Shown: piece after piece, positions 7,043 to 9,205 of the stretch
Position numbering within the stretch: position 1 is the stretch's first letter
Layout: each line of letters begins with the position of its first letter
Source: Nitrospiraceae bacterium
GTDB lineage: Bacteria > Nitrospirota > Thermodesulfovibrionia > UBA6902
Assembly (NCBI GenBank): GCA_020354155.1
Contig: CP070644.1
Span: forward strand, 2,241,874-2,251,078
Length of the DNA stretch: 9,205 nucleotides
Reading direction: 5' to 3'
Made by a program: the position numbers and the translations under genes
The notes under the pieces: generated by a model
What the model was told of the DNA's origin: nothing
The model's input: only the letters and a program-made list of their open reading frames with translations
The model's database searches: none

Positions 7043-8844
7043 TTACTAACAAGAAAAATCCTGTTCTCATTGCGTTCCATCGGCACTTCAAGATAGGCAA
7101 AAGAATGCTCCACAATTTTTCTGAAAACAGGAGCAGCCACGACTCCGCCGTAGGCAGACCCTTCAGGTTCGTAGACAACAACAATGAGGGCCACCTTTGG
7201 ATCATCAGCTGGTGCAAATCCAACAAAGGAACTGATATGCCGGCTGCGTGCGTATCTGCCTCTTTCGCTGTCGAATATCTGCGCAGTTCCTGTCTTGCCC
7301 GCAACGAGGTTTCCTTCAATGTTCGCCTTTTGCGCTGTTCCGCCCTCTTCAACAACGGTCTTTAAAATTTCCTTCACCCTGTCAGCAGTGGCCCTTGATA
7401 CAACCCTTTGTTCAGCAGTGGCTACGTTGCGTTTTACTATCTCGCCCTTAGCGGAAATGATTTCTGACACTATGTAGGGTTTCATCAACAGACCACCATT
7501 GGCTATCGCTGCATAGGCCCTCAAAATCTGCAGTGGTGTTACACCAATTTCCTGCCCTATGGAAAGTGCCGCCAGTGACGTGCCGGACCAGTCTTGCCGG
7601 TCTCTCAGGATGCCTCTTATTTCTCCGGGAAAGTCTATACCTGCTTTTTGACCAAAGCCAAATTTTCTCAGGTAGTTATAATAGTTGTCTGCTCCCAGTT
7701 TCAGACCAATCTGCACGGCCCCAACATTGGAGGACCTCTGAATAACCTCACTAAAAGAAAGGATCTCCTCCTTGTGCACATCACGTATCCTCTTGCCTCC
7801 CACAACGATAAAACCCTGGGATACATCAAATTCATCGTCGATGTCCGATGTCTGCTCCTCAAGGGCAGCTGCTGCAAGCATTGTTTTTAATGTTGATCCA
7901 GGCTCGTACAGATCGGTAACCGCCCTGTTCCTGCGGGCGTAACTGCCTGACTTGCCGGGCTCATTCGAATCAAAGGTAGGCCGGTTTGCCATGGCAAGGA
8001 TCTCACCCGTCATTGGATCCATCATTATTGCCACTGCTGCCTTTGCCTTCCATTCAGCGATGGCATTTGAGAGCTCTCTTTCAACAATATACTGCAGGCC
8101 TTCATCAACAGTAAGCAGAAGGTTGTTGCCTGGAGTGCCTTCCATAATTCCACGGGAAAGACTGTTTCCGCGAGCATCCCTGTCAAGGGATATCTTTTTT
8201 ACCTCTCCCTTGAGAAAATCGTCATAGATCAGTTCGATACCGGAGATGCCCTTGTTGTCAATATTGGTCAATCCAAGGAGATGTGATGCAGTACTTCCCT
8301 TGGGATAATACCGCTTTGACTCGGTAATAAAGCCCAGGTTATTTTTCCCGAAGCGGTTCCTCAGGTCATAGATATTGTCTATGGCAATCCTGTCCATTTT
8401 CCTGGCAAGCCAGATAAAGTCTCTCTTCTTCTTTCTCAGAAGCGTCATGTTGAGTTTCTTTGAAGACACCTTTATTAAAGGAGCGAGCTTTTTCGAAAGG
8501 TTTCTTGTATCCTCTATCGCTGAAGGTACCGCATACAGGGAATCAGCCTCAATATTTGAAGCCATTTCCCTCATCTTCCTGTCCCATATAATCCCTCTCT
8601 GGGGTTTCAGGGTCTCTTCACGGATATACTGCTGGGCTGCCCGGTCAGAGAGTTTATCGTGGTCAAAGATCATAAGGTCAACCAGCCGGAGAACGACAAT
8701 GGAAAAAGCAAAGAAGATGACGGTCATCAACACCACCGCCCTTTTTCTGCTTTTTTTAAGCTGCTCCTTTGTAAGGTCCCTGTCAAAGAGCCCCAGCGTA
8801 CCGTTATGCTTTCTTTTTCTGTATGACGATCCTGCTGACTTCAT
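7039..8844 (-). CDS. ftsI: Septal peptidoglycan D,D-transpeptidase FtsI (penicillin-binding protein 3)
   Basis: FtsI crosslinks stem peptides in septal peptidoglycan. It is a class B penicillin-binding protein acting outside the inner membrane with FtsW. The 601 residues begin with a basic cytoplasmic tail of about 35 residues, then one membrane anchor at about 36-58. The non-catalytic domain has RGIIWDR (83-89) and YPKGSTASHLLG (180-191). The transpeptidase domain carries all three active-site motifs: STLK (317-320, Ser317 nucleophile), SSN (371-373) and KTGT (517-520). The chain ends about 80 residues after KTGT with no PASTA repeats, unlike many Gram-positive SpoVD or PBP2x proteins. The ATG has AGAGGA at 8850-8855, 5 nt upstream, and the in-frame TAG at 8854-8856 rules out an earlier start. 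It lies 72 nt after ftsL and overlaps murE by 4 nt. Family and gene context make the FtsI call firm. Confidence 0.97.
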   Translation of the reverse strand: MKSAGSSYRKRKHNGTLGLFDRDLTKEQLKKSRKRAVVLMTVIFFAFSIVVLRLVDLMIFDHDKLSDRAAQQYIREETLKPQRGIIWDRKMREMASNIEADSLYAVPSAIEDTRNLSKKLAPLIKVSSKKLNMTLLRKKKRDFIWLARKMDRIAIDNIYDLRNRFGKNNLGFITESKRYYPKGSTASHLLGLTNIDNKGISGIELIYDDFLKGEVKKISLDRDARGNSLSRGIMEGTPGNNLLLTVDEGLQYIVERELSNAIAEWKAKAAVAIMMDPMTGEILAMANRPTFDSNEPGKSGSYARRNRAVTDLYEPGSTLKTMLAAAALEEQTSDIDDEFDVSQGFIVVGGKRIRDVHKEEILSFSEVIQRSSNVGAVQIGLKLGADNYYNYLRKFGFGQKAGIDFPGEIRGILRDRQDWSGTSLAALSIGQEIGVTPLQILRAYAAIANGGLLMKPYIVSEIISAKGEIVKRNVATAEQRVVSRATADRVKEILKTVVEEGGTAQKANIEGNLVAGKTGTAQIFDSERGRYARSRHISSFVGFAPADDPKVALIVVVYEPEGSAYGGVVAAPVFRKIVEHSFAYLEVPMERNENRIFLVSK

Positions 8845-8916
8845 GAATGTCCTCTACTCTTCATCCCACAATACAATAATTTTGACAGTGAACATTCCAT
8901 TCATAAATATGATTGT
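8845..8916 (-). other. ftsL-ftsI intergenic gap
   Basis: This 72-nt gap is AT-rich. On the coding strand it holds a 16-codon ORF (8904-8854, MNGMFTVKIIVLWDEE) in the ftsI frame, ending in the TAG that overlaps the ftsI ribosome binding site. No convincing sigma-70 promoter reading towards ftsI and no terminator is seen, so ftsL and ftsI are most likely on one transcript. Confidence 0.4.
8850..8855 (-). promoter_or_regulatory. Ribosome binding site of ftsI
   Basis: AGAGGA lies 5 nt before the ftsI ATG. Its first two bases belong to the TAG that closes the upstream ftsI-frame reading, so the site and that stop overlap. Confidence 0.7.
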
Positions 8917-9205
8917 CTACTTCATGGAAGTCCTGTAGGTTGATGCCCCGGGCGTAGCATTCACATAGTAAATATTCCCCCGTTCAGGAAGAGCCATGCC
9001 AAGACGCTTCATGGCCACCTTTTCTATCTTCTCTGATGAATAAAAGTTGGATCTCCGGGCAACGACAATCTTCCGCTCACGCAGGAGGGCAACTCTTTTT
9101 GTGTCAAGCTCACCAAGTTCATATTCAAGATCTACGATTGCGGCTCTGAGCCAGATAATTGAAAAAAGACAGAAAGCCATGTATACACCAATGAACAATT
9201 TAAGG
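8917..9205 (-). CDS. ftsL: Cell division protein FtsL (5' end probably outside window)
   Basis: FtsL is a small bitopic membrane protein that joins FtsB and FtsQ in the divisome and helps activate FtsW-FtsI. The visible part has a hydrophobic segment (LFIGVYMAFCLFSIIWL), then a charged heptad-like stretch with LEYELGELDTKR that fits the periplasmic coiled coil. It ends with SSEKIEKVAMKRLGMALPE and NIYYV, resembling the conserved C-terminal part of FtsL proteins. The frame stays open to the window edge. The first usable start inside is a TTG at 9198 (93 residues), with an ATG at 9180, but neither leaves a normal cytoplasmic tail, so the true start is probably beyond 9205. FtsL proteins are poorly conserved; the call rests on size, topology, the C-terminal motif and position directly before ftsI. 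Confidence 0.85.
   Translation of the reverse strand, partial: LKLFIGVYMAFCLFSIIWLRAAIVDLEYELGELDTKRVALLRERKIVVARRSNFYSSEKIEKVAMKRLGMALPERGNIYYVNATPGASTYRTSMK

Noticed and set aside
7039..8844. The penicillin-binding protein as SpoVD or an elongation PBP2 instead of FtsI
   Set aside because: It has no PASTA domains, and it sits between ftsL and murE in a dcw cluster with ftsW, the usual place for ftsI.
8882..8910. A perfect TTGACA on the plus strand in the ftsL-ftsI gap, as an antisense promoter
   Set aside because: The best -10 match (TATGAT) is 20 nt away, too far, and hexamers at 16-18 nt match poorly. A single consensus hexamer in AT-rich DNA is not enough.
8375..8938. A 187-codon plus-strand ORF, the longest antisense ORF
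   Set aside because: It runs opposite the FtsI N-terminal region, starts without a clear ribosome binding site and has the Ser- and Phe-rich composition expected of a reverse-strand shadow. FtsI here is plainly real.
1..9205. A hidden novel system, mobile element, CRISPR array, tRNA or rRNA
   Set aside because: About 98% of the window is accounted for by eight conserved genes in the classical order. The gaps are 72 nt or shorter and contain no repeat array, tRNA-like fold or transposase remnant.

Overview
This window is a continuous piece of a division and cell wall (dcw) gene cluster, with every gene read from the minus strand. In transcription order (right to left) it holds ftsL (5' end open), ftsI, murE, murF, mraY, murD, ftsW and murG (3' end cut by the window edge). 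This is the same gene order as the core of the classical dcw cluster of Escherichia coli. Nothing in the window looks like a mobile element, RNA gene, CRISPR array, transcription terminator or defence system, and no stretch of 300 bases lacks a gene.

The genes are packed as one operon. Three junctions overlap: ftsI/murE by 4 nt (ATGA), murF/mraY by 11 nt and ftsW/murG by 1 nt (TGATG). The four gaps are short: ftsL-ftsI 72 nt, murE-murF 56 nt, mraY-murD 49 nt with the preferred murD start, and murD-ftsW 15 nt. I see no convincing internal promoter, so transcription probably starts upstream, beyond position 9205, and continues past position 1 into genes such as murC, which commonly follows murG.

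The products form one pathway. MurE and MurF finish the UDP-MurNAc-pentapeptide, after MurD has added D-Glu. MraY moves it onto undecaprenyl phosphate (lipid I), and MurG adds GlcNAc to give lipid II. At the septum the SEDS glycosyltransferase FtsW polymerises lipid II and the transpeptidase FtsI crosslinks it, with FtsL acting as a small scaffold and activator. All catalytic signatures I looked for are present, and no gene shows a frameshift or internal stop.

MurE carries the DNPR motif typical of enzymes that add meso-diaminopimelate. FtsI ends soon after its transpeptidase domain, without PASTA repeats. With the E. coli-like order, this suggests a Gram-negative, diderm bacterium of moderate GC content. 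A Nitrospirota-like or Desulfobacterota-like lineage is a guess from general sequence flavour and is not proven here.

This is an ordinary housekeeping region and I do not see a new biological system in it. The points worth a second look are small: an 18-residue insert in MurD, short ORFs that fill three intergenic gaps and end at or near the next gene's start, an inverted repeat before murF, and a near-repeat of the ftsI start region at the end of ftsL.
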